From Gambelia wislizenii (lineage: Eukaryota; Chordata; Lepidosauria; Squamata; Crotaphytidae), in assembly GCA_030847615.1 (NCBI GenBank), contig JAUMIR010000002.1:114150309-114214308 (forward strand): 64,000 bases of DNA, in the 5' to 3' direction. Below, one piece after another: positions 32,765-43,665 of this stretch (its first letter is position 1; the number at the start of each line of letters is the position of its first letter). The notes under the pieces are model-generated. The model worked only from the letters and a program-made list of their open reading frames with translations. It was not told where the DNA came from and did not search any database. The position numbers and the translations under genes are program-made.

Positions 32765-33895
32765 TGTGTATGGCAGAGCTTGAAGAAGACGACGGCATCT
32801 ATATACGCTACCGTACTGATGGTAGCTTGTTTAACTTAAGCCGTCTGAGGGCTCACACTAAGACTCTAAACTATCTAGTCCGTGAGCTGCTCTTCGCCGA
32901 TGATGCTGCCCTTGTTGCCCACACAGAAGCAGCTCTGCAGCGCCTAACGTCCTGCTTTGCAACAGCTGCAGAGCTGTTTGGGCTAGAAGTCAACCTGAAG
33001 AAAACAGAAGTTCTTTACCAGCCTGCACCACAGGACGAACACCACCATCCCCACATTGCCGTCGGCAAATCAGTGCTCAAGTCCGTTCAGCAGTTCACCT
33101 ACCTGGGAAGCATCATCTCCTCAGATGCCAAGATTGACAAAGAGATCGATCACAGATTAGCAAAGGCATATAGTGCATTTGGAAGACTTCACAAAAGAGT
33201 CTGGAGCAATAAACACCTGAGGCAAAGCACAAAAATCAGTGTGTATAGAGCCATCGTACTGTCTATCCTCCTTTATGGATCTGAAACATGGGTCACCTAT
33301 CGCCACCACCTACGACTCCTCGAGCGCTTTCATCAGCGCTGTCTACGCACAATCCTAAATATACACTGGACTGACTATGTGACGAATGTTGCTGTCCTTG
33401 AACAAGCAGGGATCACCAGCATTGAGGCCATGATATTGAGAACACAGCTGCGCTGGGCAGGTCACGTTTCTAGGATGGAGGACCATCGCCTCCCAAAAAT
33501 ACTACTCTACGGTGAACTTGCCACGGGTCAGCGTAAGAGGGGCGCTCCAAAAAAGCGATACAAAGACTCCCTGAAACAACATCTCAGGCTTGGCCAAATT
33601 GATCACCAACAGTGGTCCGCCCTGGCCTCACATCGGGAGGCATGGAGACGCAATATCCACAATGCTGCAGCCTTATTTGAGAACTCACGACAAACAAGTC
33701 TTGAAGAGAAACGACAACGCAGAAAGAATCACAACCCAAAAACATCACCCAAGGAGTCCTTCTGCTGCGCTTTTTGCAACCGGACTTGTTTATCTCGGAT
33801 TGGCCTTTTTAGTCATCAGCGTGCTTGCAGAAGGCGCGGGATGAGTCCTTCCTGAATCTTCGTTTGCGAAGAAAAGCCAGAGAGAGAGAGAGAGA
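32765..33895 (+). mobile_element. Hairpin-LINE, 5'-truncated, longest copy
   Basis: It runs from 'tggcagagcttgaagaagac' to the 3' hairpin TCTTCG-TTTG-CGAAGA at 33,857-33,872 and 'aagccagagagagagagag'. Four more copies share the 3' end: 14,640, 35,257, 37,425 and, inverted, 53,066. It belongs with the non-LTR retrotransposons. The clade is not assigned here. Confidence 0.88.
32770..33855 (+). pseudogene. Hairpin-LINE reverse transcriptase, C-terminal ~360 residues, frame intact but truncated
   Basis: The frame is open from upstream of the element to TGA at 33,853-33,855. The residues are MAELEEDDGIYIRYRTDGSL, then the RT core LLFADDAALVAHTE with catalytic FADD at 32,893-32,904 and FGLEVNLKKTEVL. 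The thumb-like FTYLGSIIS, KISVYRAIVLSILLYGSETW, LRWAGHVSRMEDHRLPK and RKRGAPKKRYKDSL follow. A C-terminal CX2CX12HX3C finger (CAFC...H...C) ends about 15 residues before the stop. The N-terminal endonuclease and first half of the RT are missing because of 5' truncation, so it cannot be autonomous. The frame's upstream ATG (32,719) is in the interrupted MITE, not the LINE. Confidence 0.88.
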
Positions 33896-33989
33896 GTGTC
33901 TTGACCACACTTTGATGTTGCCTGGTCATACATGTCCCAGTTTTCATCTATATAATGTTGCAGGGCATATGAGGAATGTTGGCTGCACT

Positions 33990-35140
33990 GAAAATACAAA
34001 TACAATATTCCACAGATTTCTGTGAAGCCTAACAGGATGCTCCTAATGTTTAACATTAATGTGAAGTCAATGACGCTAATGGCTTTCATTAGGACTATGA
34101 GGACTGTTGGGAATAAAGCAGGGAGAAGGAGATGTTCTGAACTTTAGGTTAATTGAACTGCTGGCAGGAGGAAGAGTAAAGAGAAAGAATAACTGATAAC
34201 CCTTTTACCAAGTTCCCAACCATGCAGGGAGGTTTTCCTTTAGAAGAGGCTGGGAAACTTTTGTGAGTCCAGCAGCCATTTTCTAAGTTGCTCAAGTGCT
34301 CAAGGCTCACACATTTCGGCTTGTTTTGTTTTGTTTTTTCCTTAAAGGAGAAAGAGGAAGAAGAGAAAATGAGCTTCCTTTAATCAAAAGTGAATTTAAT
34401 CAATTGTAATCAAGAGCTTCAAAATTTTGGGAGTTTGATTTACCAGTATTTATAAATGCGGCATTAAATCAGCAGGCCCTGGAGCTCTCTCTTTCTTGAA
34501 ATAATTAGAGGAACAGTGGGACAAACTGGACTTGTCCATAGTTTTTATTAACACAGCCTCTTTTACAACTTAATACTTGCAATTACAGCTTATTAGGGAC
34601 CTGACATAAAGCAGTGGGGTTATAATACTAAATCAAAGTAGTATATTATTAGCACCACTGCTGAAGAGATAGACAGGCCAGCTTGATTTTAGACTTAACC
34701 CGCCTGTGGCAGAGTTCAAGACCAAGTGAAGAATCCACTTTAGATAACACCTCATTAACTTTTTGGAATTTACTCCCACATGATGTCTTGATGGTCACAA
34801 GCTTCAGATCAAACTACAGTACACAAGATGGGAAGCGTTATGCTTCTTTCCCCCTGAAAGGAAGCTGAAATCAGGAGTGGTGGAGGAGCCGTTTGTCAGC
34901 TTAAAATGATCTCTCCCCAACTCCCGCCTTTCTTTCCAAGGTAGAAAAGATACCTCGTTCTAGTAATTTTTTTTCTCTCCTGCAGGTATCTTCTGGGAAG
35001 CTAATTTCTGAAGAGAGAAACAGCAGGAAGCAAAGGATTAAGCAGGCCATTCATTCTCTTCCTGCTGCTTGACCTTGGACCCCAAGTTTAGCCTCCTATG
35101 GCTACTGTACTTTTTTTTTTTAAGGTTAAAAGAACAGAAG
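33990..35140. other. No feature recognised
   Basis: Unique-looking. A short GTTTT run lies at 34,321-34,340. No coding content recognised. Confidence 0.35.
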
Positions 35141-35142
35141 TT

Positions 35143-35840
35143 TTCATTGTGTGTGTATGTATGTGCCTTCAGGTCACCTGTCAGTTTATGGTACCTCATG
35201 GATTTCATAGGGTTTTCTTAGGCAAGGAATATTCAGAGGTGGTTTTACCAGTTTCTTGCTGTCCTTGAGCAAGCAGGGATCACCAGCATTGAGGCCATGA
35301 TATTGAGAACACAGCTGCGCTGGGCAGGGCACGTTTCTAGGATGGAGGACCATCGCCTCCCAAAAATACTACTCTATGGTAAACTCGCCACGGGTCAGCG
35401 TAAGAGGGGCGCTCCAAAAAAGCAATACAAAGACTCCCTGAAACAACATCTCAGGCTTGGCCAAATTGATCACCAACAGTGGTCCGCCCTGGCCTCACAT
35501 CGGGAGGCATGGAGACGCCCTATCCACAATGCTGCAGCCTTATTTGAGAACTCACGACGAACAAGTCTTGAAGAGAAACGACAACGCAGAAAGAATCACA
35601 ACCCAAAAACATCACCCAAGGAGACGTGCTTTTTGCAACCGGACCTGTTTATCTCGGATTGGCCTTTTTAGTCATCAGCGCGCTTGCAGAAAGCGCGGGA
35701 TGAGTCCTTCCTGAATCTTCGTTTGCGAAGAAAAGCCAGAGTCCTCTAAAATATAACCAACAGCACCTGGTATTCATTGGAAGTCTCCCAAGTCTGACCC
35801 TGCTTAGCTTCCAAGATTAGACAGGATCAGGTGCCTTTAG
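35143..35840 (-). mobile_element. 5S rRNA-derived SINE, minus strand, split by a hairpin LINE
   Basis: The right part (35,742-35,840), read in reverse, gives 'ggatcctgtctaatcttggaagctaagcagggtcag', the 5S rRNA internal promoter region ('GATCTCGGAAGCTAAGCAGGGTC'). The left part (35,143-35,256) is the SINE body ('catggatttcatagggttttcttaggcaaggaata'). The LINE at 35,257-35,741 lies between. It is a retroposon, not a 5S gene. Confidence 0.82.
35257..35741 (+). mobile_element. Hairpin-LINE 3' fragment
   Basis: It encodes MILRTQLRWAGHVSRMEDHRLPK to LEEKRQRRKNHNPKTSPKE, then a small deletion near 35,625 removes the first Cys pair of the C-terminal finger and shifts frame. The 3' hairpin is at 35,716-35,731. 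About 98% like the 33.4-33.9 kb copy, so both are recent. Confidence 0.9.
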
Positions 35841-35846
35841 AGTTTA

Positions 35847-36144
35847 GGGTGCATCCACACTACACAAATAATTCAGTTTGAAACTGGATTATTTGCCATG
35901 GCTTCTGCCTAAGGAATCATGGGATTTGTAGTTTGGTGAGGCACTAGCGCTCTTTGGCAGAGAAGGCTAATAAAGATCCTGTAAAACTACAAATCCCAGG
36001 ATTCCATAGGAAGTAACCATGCCAAATAATCCAGTTTCAAACTGGATTTTAATGTGAAGTCAAAGGCTTTCATGGCCGGCATCCATGAAAAAACTCAAGG
36101 AAAATCTATTCAAACTGGATTATTTGTGTAGTGTGGATTAGGCC
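35847..36144. mobile_element. Foldback MITE with TTA duplication, interrupted
   Basis: The ends GGGTGCATCCACACTACAC (35,847) and GTGTAGTGTGGATTAGGCC (to 36,144) are flanked by TTA on both sides (35,844-35,846, 36,145-36,147). The arms meet around 'ttggtgaggcactagcgctctttggcagagaagg'. A Penelope end fragment sits in the right arm. Confidence 0.85.
36056..36110 (-). mobile_element. Penelope-like end fragment
   Basis: 'gtgaagtcaaaggctttcatggccggcatccatg...aaggaaaatct' is the terminal ~50 bp of the element seen at 44,071-44,773. It is flanked by the 11-bp repeat CAAACTGGATT, which is a duplication of MITE sequence. Confidence 0.75.
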
Positions 36145-36559
36145 TTAGGCCATTAGAAGTCTTCATTCCTTGCAGTTAAATCTAATTACATTGAAAGATT
36201 CATGGAGAGTAATGCTGATCCCCTCCTTTGCTTCTGAAGTTTGGAGGTGATTTCTACAGTGAAAACACACAAGAGGGAGGCATTAAGAAGCTCAGGAAAG
36301 CTCCAGGGTTTGCGAAAGTCCTGAAAGTCCTTAAGAAAACCTTCAGAGGGAGACATACCTCACCCCAAACATATTCAGTGATTATGGAATGCTGACTGTC
36401 AGATATGGGATTGGAAGGGGAAATTGAATGGAGTATTCTGAACAGAAGCACACTACCTATGCTTCAACAATTTAACTGAAGATTCATGCTTGCTTATCTT
36501 GTGCACCCATGAGTCTGTGTGGTACTAGTAGCCTAGTCATGCTCAGAGCTGGTTACCAA

Positions 36560-37092
36560 GGATTTGTTTATATGACACCCCCCCCCCATGGATTGCTCTG
36601 CAGTAATGTCAAATTGCAGCAGCTGTGATTTGTCCTAATGGGGTTTTTTGGGGCCCCCATAAGCTTTGAGAATGGGACCATGGCGGTGGTGGCACGGAGG
36701 GCACTGATGGGGAGGGGGAAGAGGAGGAGAGGGCCGTCCTTCCTTCTCCGGCTCCTGCTCTTTCCCCTCCCTGTGGCTTCCCTCCATCCTGTCAAAAAAA
36801 GTGGGTAAAGTGCAGGCTCATGCTTGTGCAACCCCAAGCAATCAGCAGGTCCATTCTGCTCCCTCCAGACTGTGCAACAATTCATGCAGTTGTCTTAATG
36901 GTCGGGGGTATGCATTTCCCTTGGAGTTTTTAAAAAACTCTGGGAAAAGCCACAAAGGTTTTTCCTGTGGAGTTTTTGCCATTTTGGGCTCCGCTCCTTC
37001 ACAATACAGCGAAACAACACACATTGTCATTAGGACAGGTTGTCTTCTGGCATTCTGTAAGGAGTATTTTTGCCATTTAGACAACCCCCAGT
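36560..37092. mobile_element. TIR MITE, GGG(C/T)TTGTCTA family
   Basis: The right end inverted is GGGGGTTGTCTAAATGG and the left end is GGATTTGTTTATATG. The interior 'ggagtttttaaaaaactctgggaaaagccac' and 'ggagtttttgccattttgggctccgctcc' match the other members. A pure C-run lies at 36,580-36,588. Confidence 0.65.
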
Positions 37093-37424
37093 GAAAGCAC
37101 TTTGACAGAAGCAGTTGAAGAAAAGGACATGTCCACAAGTACTGAGGCATTAAGCCCCTTGATTGACTAATTAAGTCCAACAGACTTGACCAGGGTGCAA
37201 GATATAAAACTTTCCTTTTGCCTATGTTCATTGCTTTACAAACTGGCTACAGCTGTCCTCTGCATTTTTGCATTTGCTATTGTACCTACCTTTGTGTGGA
37301 GAGTCTTACACTCCTCTGATGTGAGATCCTGTCAACTGTATTGGTAGGTATGGTAGATTAACTTTGTCTTATATTAGTATTGTAATTATTTTCCCTATTG
37401 TATTATTTTCCCTAAAGTGTATTC

Positions 37425-38012
37425 TGGTTTCGTCACATAGTCAGTCCAGTGTATATTTAGGATTGTGCGTATAGAGCGTTGATGAAAGTGTTCGAGGAGT
37501 CGTATGTGGCGAATGTTGCTGTCCTTGAGCAAGCAGGGATCACCAGCATTGAGGCCATGATATTGAGAACACAACTGCACTGGGCAGGGCATGTTTCTAG
37601 GATGGAGGACCATCGCCTCCCAAAAATAGTACTCTACGGTGAACTCGCCATGGGTCAGCGTAAGAGGGGCGCTCCAAAAACATGATACAAGGACTCCCTG
37701 AAACAACATCTCAGGCTCGGCCAAACTAATCACCAACAGTGGTCCGCCCTGGCTTCACATCGGGAGGCATGGAGACACACTATCCACAATGCTGCAGCCT
37801 TATTTGAGAACTCACGCCGAACAAGTCTTGAAGAGAAATGACAACGCAGAAAGAATCACAACCCGGAAATATCACCCAAGGAGACCTTCTGCTCTTCTTT
37901 CTGCAACTGGACTTGTTTATCTTGGATTGGCCTTTTCAGTCATCAGCGCACTTGCAGAAAGTGCGGGATGAGTCCTTCCTGAATCTTCATTTGCGAAGAA
38001 AAACCAGAGAGA
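37425..38012 (+). mobile_element. Hairpin-LINE copy with 5' inversion
   Basis: 37,500-38,012 is in plus orientation ('gcgaatgttgctgtccttgagcaagcagg' to hairpin TCTTCA-TTTG-CGAAGA at 37,984-37,999). 37,425-37,498 is the preceding segment of the same element (33,312-33,385 equivalent) in reverse orientation. Minus strand translation there reads LLEHFHQRSIRTILNIHWTDYV. The join repeats a few bases (tatgtg). A TGA at 37,683-37,685 and later shifts break the frame. Confidence 0.88.
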
Positions 38013-38214
38013 TTCCGATTTGTAAATAGCTGTTCTTCCCTAAACACACACACATACATGGTTTAAATCCATCCATCTCTGCAATCTGGTGTATTTATAC
38101 TTGGTACTAAATCTAGTCTTGGCTATTTGGTCATATGCTACTGTTTATCGTTATTTGTCTGAGCTTCTAGACCACCAGTGGGTACTGCTTTAGACTTTTA
38201 CTCTCAGAATTGTA

Positions 38215-38790
38215 GGGCCCATCTAAATGGTGAAAATATCCCTCATGAAATTTGCTGGGAATTCTACCTGTCTAAATAGGATCCAGCACCAATCCACACT
38301 ATTCGGAAGGAGGGAGGCCCAAAATGGCAAAAACAACAGGGTAAAAGCCTTTGCAGATTTCCCCATACTTTTTCACAAACTGCGAGGCAGGTGCGTATTT
38401 TTGCTCATTTGGACTATGGAACAATAAAAAACTTGAAGGGAAGCACAAAGCTGATTGGCTGGGTGAGAGCGGGGTGGGGCTTGCTAGGAGGGCAAGCGCC
38501 CACTTCTACCATGTTGGATTTTCATCTTAGCGATGGCTCACTAAGGTGATAAAAAGGATCAATATTTTCTGTTTTGATTTGGATAATTGCTTTATCACAG
38601 CTGCGCCCCTTGGGATGACTTTTTTTTAAAAAAAAACAGTGGCAGTGAAGAACTAACACAAGTAAATCACTCGCAGCCGTCATCAGGAATGCAAGGCTTG
38701 TGGGGGCTTCCGAGGCCATGTCGTTGCTGGTGCGAGATGCCAATACTACGAGATATTTTGGATTTCCCCCCACCTCGTGTAGATGGGCCC
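38215..38790 (-). mobile_element. TIR MITE, GGG-ended, 576 bp
   Basis: The termini GGGCCCATCTA (38,215-38,225) and TAGATGGGCCC (38,780-38,790) are perfect. The interior, in reverse, matches the 22,028 and 51,612 copies ('ccaacatggtagaag', 'agccaatcagctttgtgc', 'ggcctccctccttccgaata'). No coding capacity. Confidence 0.8.
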
Positions 38791-39505
38791 ATAGAGTCTG
38801 GTGTAGATATGGATTTCCCCTTAGGCTCAGTGAACCTTGAAGTGTTGGTGTAGACGCATAGAAAGGGCATAAGGAGACCTGGGTTGATCAGGCTGTGCCC
38901 TGTGAGTCTTGCCAAGATTCTCCCCCCCCCCTCTGTTTTCATTACAGCCTGGCCTCAGTCATACATCTGGCTGTGATCTGGTCAGTGGCTGTGATCTGGT
39001 CAGTTGCCCTAAATATTGGCTGTGCCAGGTAGATGCTGGTGGCCCTGGAGTACTTCACTGAGCAGCAGCTGGTGCTTGCTCAGTTTCTCTTCTGCTTGAA
39101 GCACAGCAGCTGCAGCACTTTGGTCTGACTGCTAGAGTGACAGTGGAGGCAGAATCTCGTAAGATAGTAAGTGTGGTGCTTAGGGCTGCCAGATTGAAAA
39201 CTGGAGAGGGCTCCTTCAATGGTTGTGCAGAAGAGGAAACTAAGACCAGAGAGGGAAAGTGTTGCTTGTCACACAAGCAGGAAACAACAACACCTGTTCA
39301 AACTCCCTCTTTTACATAACCATTAAAAGCACAGGAGCCATTTCCTGTCTTCACTCTGGCACTCCTAGTGGTGCTCCATGGCCTGGCATGGTGCTGGCCT
39401 AACCACAGAGCACCTGGATACAGTACATGCTGCCAGTAATAGGAGCCTAGGCAGCGTTGGATGAAAAGGGCTGCTTATTTGGGTAGCTCAGGTGCCATGG
39501 GTGTC
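38791..39505. other. No feature recognised
   Basis: No recognised repeat or gene. Only short open frames. Confidence 0.3.
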
Positions 39506-39508
39506 ATA

Positions 39509-39899
39509 GGACTTTATCAGACTATCATCTAAAAATGTGGTAATTCCACGATGGAGGAAAGTGGAAACATAGCGGTATGATTACAGTAATTATTACACAT
39601 CCCTGTAATTACGTGATACTACCGCCACAGCATGGCATGACTACCACAAACGAGCCCATTCACGCTGTAATTGTGCAATTACAGTGGGACATGATTTCGC
39701 ACACTCATCAATATTGCAAAAAGAGCTATATTGAGGGCTATTGATGGATTTTGCCCATCAATGAAACATTACGCATAATTAACAGGTGGAGCACACATGG
39801 ACCATGGGAGAACAATGATGACATGAGATAATGGGAACCTGTTTGTGCCACTACTATTCTGTCGTAATCGTGTGATTTCAGCCTCGTATGATAAAGGCC
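39509..39899. mobile_element. 'TATCAGA'-ended MITE with ATA duplication
   Basis: The left end is GGACTTTATCAGACTA and the right end, inverted, is GGCCTTTATCATACGA. It is flanked by ATA at 39,506-39,508 and 39,900-39,902. It is 391 bp with unusually many CpG sites for the area and no coding. Confidence 0.8.
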
Positions 39900-40457
39900 A
39901 TAAACTCAGGTGAGCAGAGGCGGGGAGCTGGTTCTACTCTTTCTCTCCAAGAGTCACTGTCTGAGATGAGTGGCTTCATTTACAAATCGTAGGGGCTGGA
40001 CTTAATTCCTTTCCTCTGATGGTCATGAGTTTCTAAGGGCACCTCTTGTTTGGCAACTGTTGGGAACAGAATGTTTGATTTAATAGATCTGTGCTCTTCA
40101 GATCTAACAGGGCTTTCATGGGCTGATATGAATTTCCACTGATGAGGGATTCATACCATTCGGGAGAGTTCATTTATTTGATTCTCAATGCAAGGACTGC
40201 ATAATGAAGAGAAGTGGTAGCTGAGCCTGGCAACAAGAAGCAGATGAAAGATGTGTAGGACAAGACAGACTGCTCCTAAGGAACCTGAAAGCAGTGGTGG
40301 TGGCTGGCAGGGGGAGGGGGGTCCTCTGCTTTCCTGTGGCTCTTGACAGAAGCAGGCTTGTCAAGATGAATGCGCTGATGTCTCTGGATCTCAGACTATC
40401 AAAGGGCTTGTTCTAAACTCCTAGGCCAGAAGCTAAAGAAATGTGAAACTAATTGGA

Positions 40458-40665
40458 GATGGGCCATAGCTCAGTGGCACAGCACACACTTTGAATACCA
40501 AATACCACAGGAGCCAGGGTCAGACTCTGACATTTCCATTTTAAGGGTAGGAAAGAATGATGTGTAAAATCATGGACAATATCACTCTTTTTGCAGTTGG
40601 AGTGGACAACACTGGACTAGATGTGCCAATGCTCTGATGCAGTACAAGGCAGCTTCCCATGTTCC
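40458..40665 (+). mobile_element. tRNA-derived SINE (second family)
   Basis: The head 'gggccatagctcagtggcacagc' contains a classic box A (TAGCTCAGTGG) and 'gccagggtcagactctg' a decayed box B. It ends with 'ctctgatgcagtacaaggcagcttcccatgttc'. Diverged, no functional tRNA. Confidence 0.8.
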
Positions 40666-40864
40666 AAGTGAGTCTAAACATGCTTTAGACTTCTTCATTT
40701 CTACCCCTTGTGACTTCTAACTCAGTTCACACATTGTGCAAACATATGCTGTTTTGGAAATGTGGGAAAAGATGGAGGAGGAGAGACCAAAAATGTTTCA
40801 AAGAGAACTTGTGTGTCCAAGGGCAAGAGCCGCTCCACATAGAAAAAACACCCATACATGAAAG

Positions 40865-40945
40865 GATTAATTGGAAGGAATAGGCCACAACTTTATTGGT
40901 TACAAATGTAGATAGGGTTGGCGCACACATGGGTCTGGATCCAGC
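40865..40945. repeat. Dispersed repeat shared with 27,180-27,300
   Basis: 'ggccacaactttattggttac' then 'cacatgggtctggatcca'. See the partner copy. Type unknown. Confidence 0.4.
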
Positions 40946-41121
40946 TTCGACAACCCGCCTGTTAATTGATGAGCCCACACTTCTGGCCCAAGACGGTCAG
41001 GAATGCACTGAAGCAGCATGTGTTCCTGACTTGAATAAATACACCCCCGATCGGACTGGAGTGAAAAATGGCAGACTATTCACTCTGCTCCCCATACCAG
41101 CCAATGAGTTCAAACTGCGGT

Positions 41122-41265
41122 CGAGCTATGGTGACCCCATGAATTTCATAGGGTTTCTTAGGCAAGGAATACTCAGAGGTGGTTTTGCCCGTTCCTTCCT
41201 CTGACCCTACTTAGCTTCCAAGATCAGGCAGGTTCTGGTGCCTTTGGAGAATTTAGGCCCACTAA
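41122..41265 (-). mobile_element. 5S rRNA-derived SINE, internally deleted
   Basis: The body 'gaatttcatagggtttcttaggcaaggaatactcagaggtgg' joins 'ctgaccctacttagcttccaagatcaggcagg', the 5S part in reverse. The segment between them is shorter than in 35,143-35,840. Confidence 0.8.
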
Positions 41266-41607
41266 GCCAAACCTATATCTTCAAAAAAATATCAGGATAA
41301 CAGGAGAAGCACTGGAATATATGGTAAGCAGCAACATCCTCTGGATTCTGCAAAACAAAACAAAACAAAAACAAAACAAAAAACCCCTGAGTGGATGAAC
41401 AATATCAATCTCAGTGGAATAAAACAGGTAATGTAAACCAAGATCTGTGTTTTCTTTGGGGGGGGGTGTTGGGGGGGCCCCTCTAAGTGGCTCACAGATT
41501 TTTCACATTCAGCAATTCACGTAGAGGCTGCGAGTGTAACACTGCAGGGTGAAGTGCTTCCCGCTCACCCTACCACCTATGTGTTCATCAGAGTGTCAAC
41601 AGCAGCT

Positions 41608-42090
41608 GTATTTATTTATTTATTTATTTATTTAATATCCCACCTTTCTCCCTATAGCAGGACCCAAGGCAGCTCACAACATTTAAAACAACAATAGCTT
41701 TAAAACATAGTACAATAAATAAGGACTAAAAAGAGATTAAACCACTTATATAATTAAAATTCCACATAAGTGAAAAACATTTTTAAAACTCCATAAAAAT
41801 TAAAATAGATTTTAAAAACAGAAGCACCAGCAGCCCAACCTCCATCTGTCAGCAAAGGCCTTTAACCATTAAAGATGGGACCATCCTAATCTTTCTGGGG
41901 AGGGAGTTCCACAGTCTGGGAGCAGCCACCGAAAAGGCCCTCTCCCTAGTTCCCACCAAAGGAGCCCAAGGAGGTGGTGGGACAGCGAGAAGGGCCTCTC
42001 CAGCTGATCTTAATGTTCTGCTGGGTTCATACAGGGAGCCAAATAAGATATAAGATAATAAGATATCAGCTGCTAATGACATACCCTCCA
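41608..42090 (-). mobile_element. L2-clade LINE 3' end, minus strand
   Basis: The minus strand reads LRSAGEALLAVPPPPWAPLVGTRERAFSVAAPRLWNSLP (in two pieces) at 41,890-42,010, typical of the L2 C-terminal end. The 3' region ('gtgagctgccttgggtcc' in reverse) ends in (TTTA)n at 41,609-41,635, the L2-type simple tail. Confidence 0.8.
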
Positions 42091-42091
42091 A

Positions 42092-42470
42092 TTGTACCAA
42101 TTTTGACAGGACAGACCTAAGTAATCATCTGTCATCCCATTTTCAGCTTTAAAAAAGTCCTAGTTTTTCTCTCTTTTCATTTCCACCCTTTGTTGTCAGT
42201 TTGCTTCAATTGGTGCAAAAAAAGAGTTCAAAGTATGAGTAGTTTGTACTAAATTAAATCAGCAGAGGGTAGAAAAGAGGAGGGGACAGAATCTCACCCT
42301 TCCCAATAGGCTCAGGCAAAAGCAAACTCTATTGTCTCTTCTAGCTTGTGTGTTCTTCCTCATTAATAACTTTTTTCATCTTGATCACATTCTAGTGTTG
42401 CTTGGCCAGATGTTTCCCAGCTTTCATTTATGAAATCTTGAAGGATATATAATGAATGGACATAGGTTAT
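42092..42470 (+). mobile_element. CCCTCCAAC-ended MITE, uninterrupted
   Basis: The left end is 'cataccctccaattgtacc'. The interior 'cttcccaataggctcaggcaaaagcaaac' matches 32,690-32,720 and, in reverse, 48,297-48,320. The right end near 42,470 is diverged. Confidence 0.65.
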
Positions 42471-43099
42471 CAAGGCTGGAGATGCCACACACTCATTGAT
42501 ACACTATACATGCTCATTATACATACAAAGTATGTCATGAAGGGATATTGCTTGAGAAGGGAAACAGATGCTGGTTTACTGTTTTTGTTGAGATGTTTCT
42601 GTCTTCACCCATACGTGTAAACGAGATATTACACAAGGTACCACAAGCCTTCAGTGTGCCCCCACAACCAAAAGGAAACAAAAACAGTGACCCTAACACT
42701 GATCCTACAACTGGCAAGAAGCAAGCAACATAACACATATTTGAAAGTAGTATAGGTGTCTTTGTATCCGCAAATATAAATGTGATGGGCAAGGTGACTA
42801 GAAATGCATTTGTGCTGGGAATGTATGAGATTTCATTGTGTCTCACAAGCATAGTAATTCAATTTGGCAAACAGAAGGTGAGCAACAACCATTCCCACAC
42901 CACCGTGATGCACACATAAGCTCTAGAAGAGAAATAAAAATCAGGTTAGGCTTCTTAGTAAAATATGTATAGAAGAGCTTTACTTACCAATATGAAGGTT
43001 TTCATAAAACCACATGGTAGGAGGCTTGGCAAATATGTCATGGAGATTATCAAACGACCTAAAAAAATCCTGGACGGGGATGAAAGGAGATCGCCAAAC

Positions 43100-43665
43100 G
43101 ACTCACTTATCAGACATCATAGTCCCTGTCTTGTCCTGCTCCCATGCCCCCTCCATTCTGTCCACGTTCCTTTTTATTGACGGGTTAAGCTATAGATTGC
43201 CCATTCTATTTCTGTTATGGAACCACGGGTGTCTGAACCTGAGCCCCGTTATGCTGGCATGATGCCAGACACAGTGGGAGGTCCCCGCTGAACACTTCTG
43301 GTCGAGAGCAGGACATCGAGGTAAGTGTCACACTCCCCCCTCCCCGGGTTACTTGGGGTTTTTAAAATGTGTTTAGCTGCTTTGTTTTACTTTTGTGTGT
43401 TATTCTTGCTTTTAACTTTGGATTTCCTACGTGATCGTTCTCTCACAAGAATGGCTGGGATTTGTTTTCCAGGAAGTGAATGGGGCTCGGTGAGAGCTCC
43501 CATTCACTTCCTGGACTGACAAAGGGGAGAGGAGCAATTTCTGTTGTGCTAGAGAGGTAGGTCTGGAAAAAAAAAAAGGTTTTGAAGTGCAACAGGGACG
43601 GGAGTGGGGCGGGAAATAGCTGACGAGATGGGGACACTGTAGATCATCTCTGTCTGATAATCTTA
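43100..43665 (+). mobile_element. 'TATCAGA'-ended repeat
   Basis: The left end is 'acttatcagacatcatagtcc' and the right end 'ctgtctgataatctt'. The interior 'gaggtaagtgtcac...gggttacttgggg' and a pair of inverted pieces around 'aggaagtgaatggggctcgg' / 'gctcccattcacttcct' match 25,385-25,560 and 53,680-53,830. Confidence 0.6.

Larger units (their letters stand above)
32008..33985 (+). mobile_element. CCCTCCAAC-ended MITE, split by a CR1 tail and a hairpin LINE
   Basis: The MITE pieces are 32,008-32,123 ('ctctccaactgtccttatttggcagggacagtccc'), 32,576-32,764 ('ttcagttgatgcaaaatgagttcaaattg...tccttattaataac') and 33,895-33,985 ('ttgaccacactttgatgttgcctggtcatacatgtccc'). They are collinear with the uninterrupted copy at 42,092-42,470. 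A minus-strand CR1 end lies in the first gap and the hairpin LINE in the second. Confidence 0.75.

Noticed and set aside
35847..36144. hAT-type MITE
   Set aside because: Flanking duplication is 3 bp (TTA), not 8 bp.
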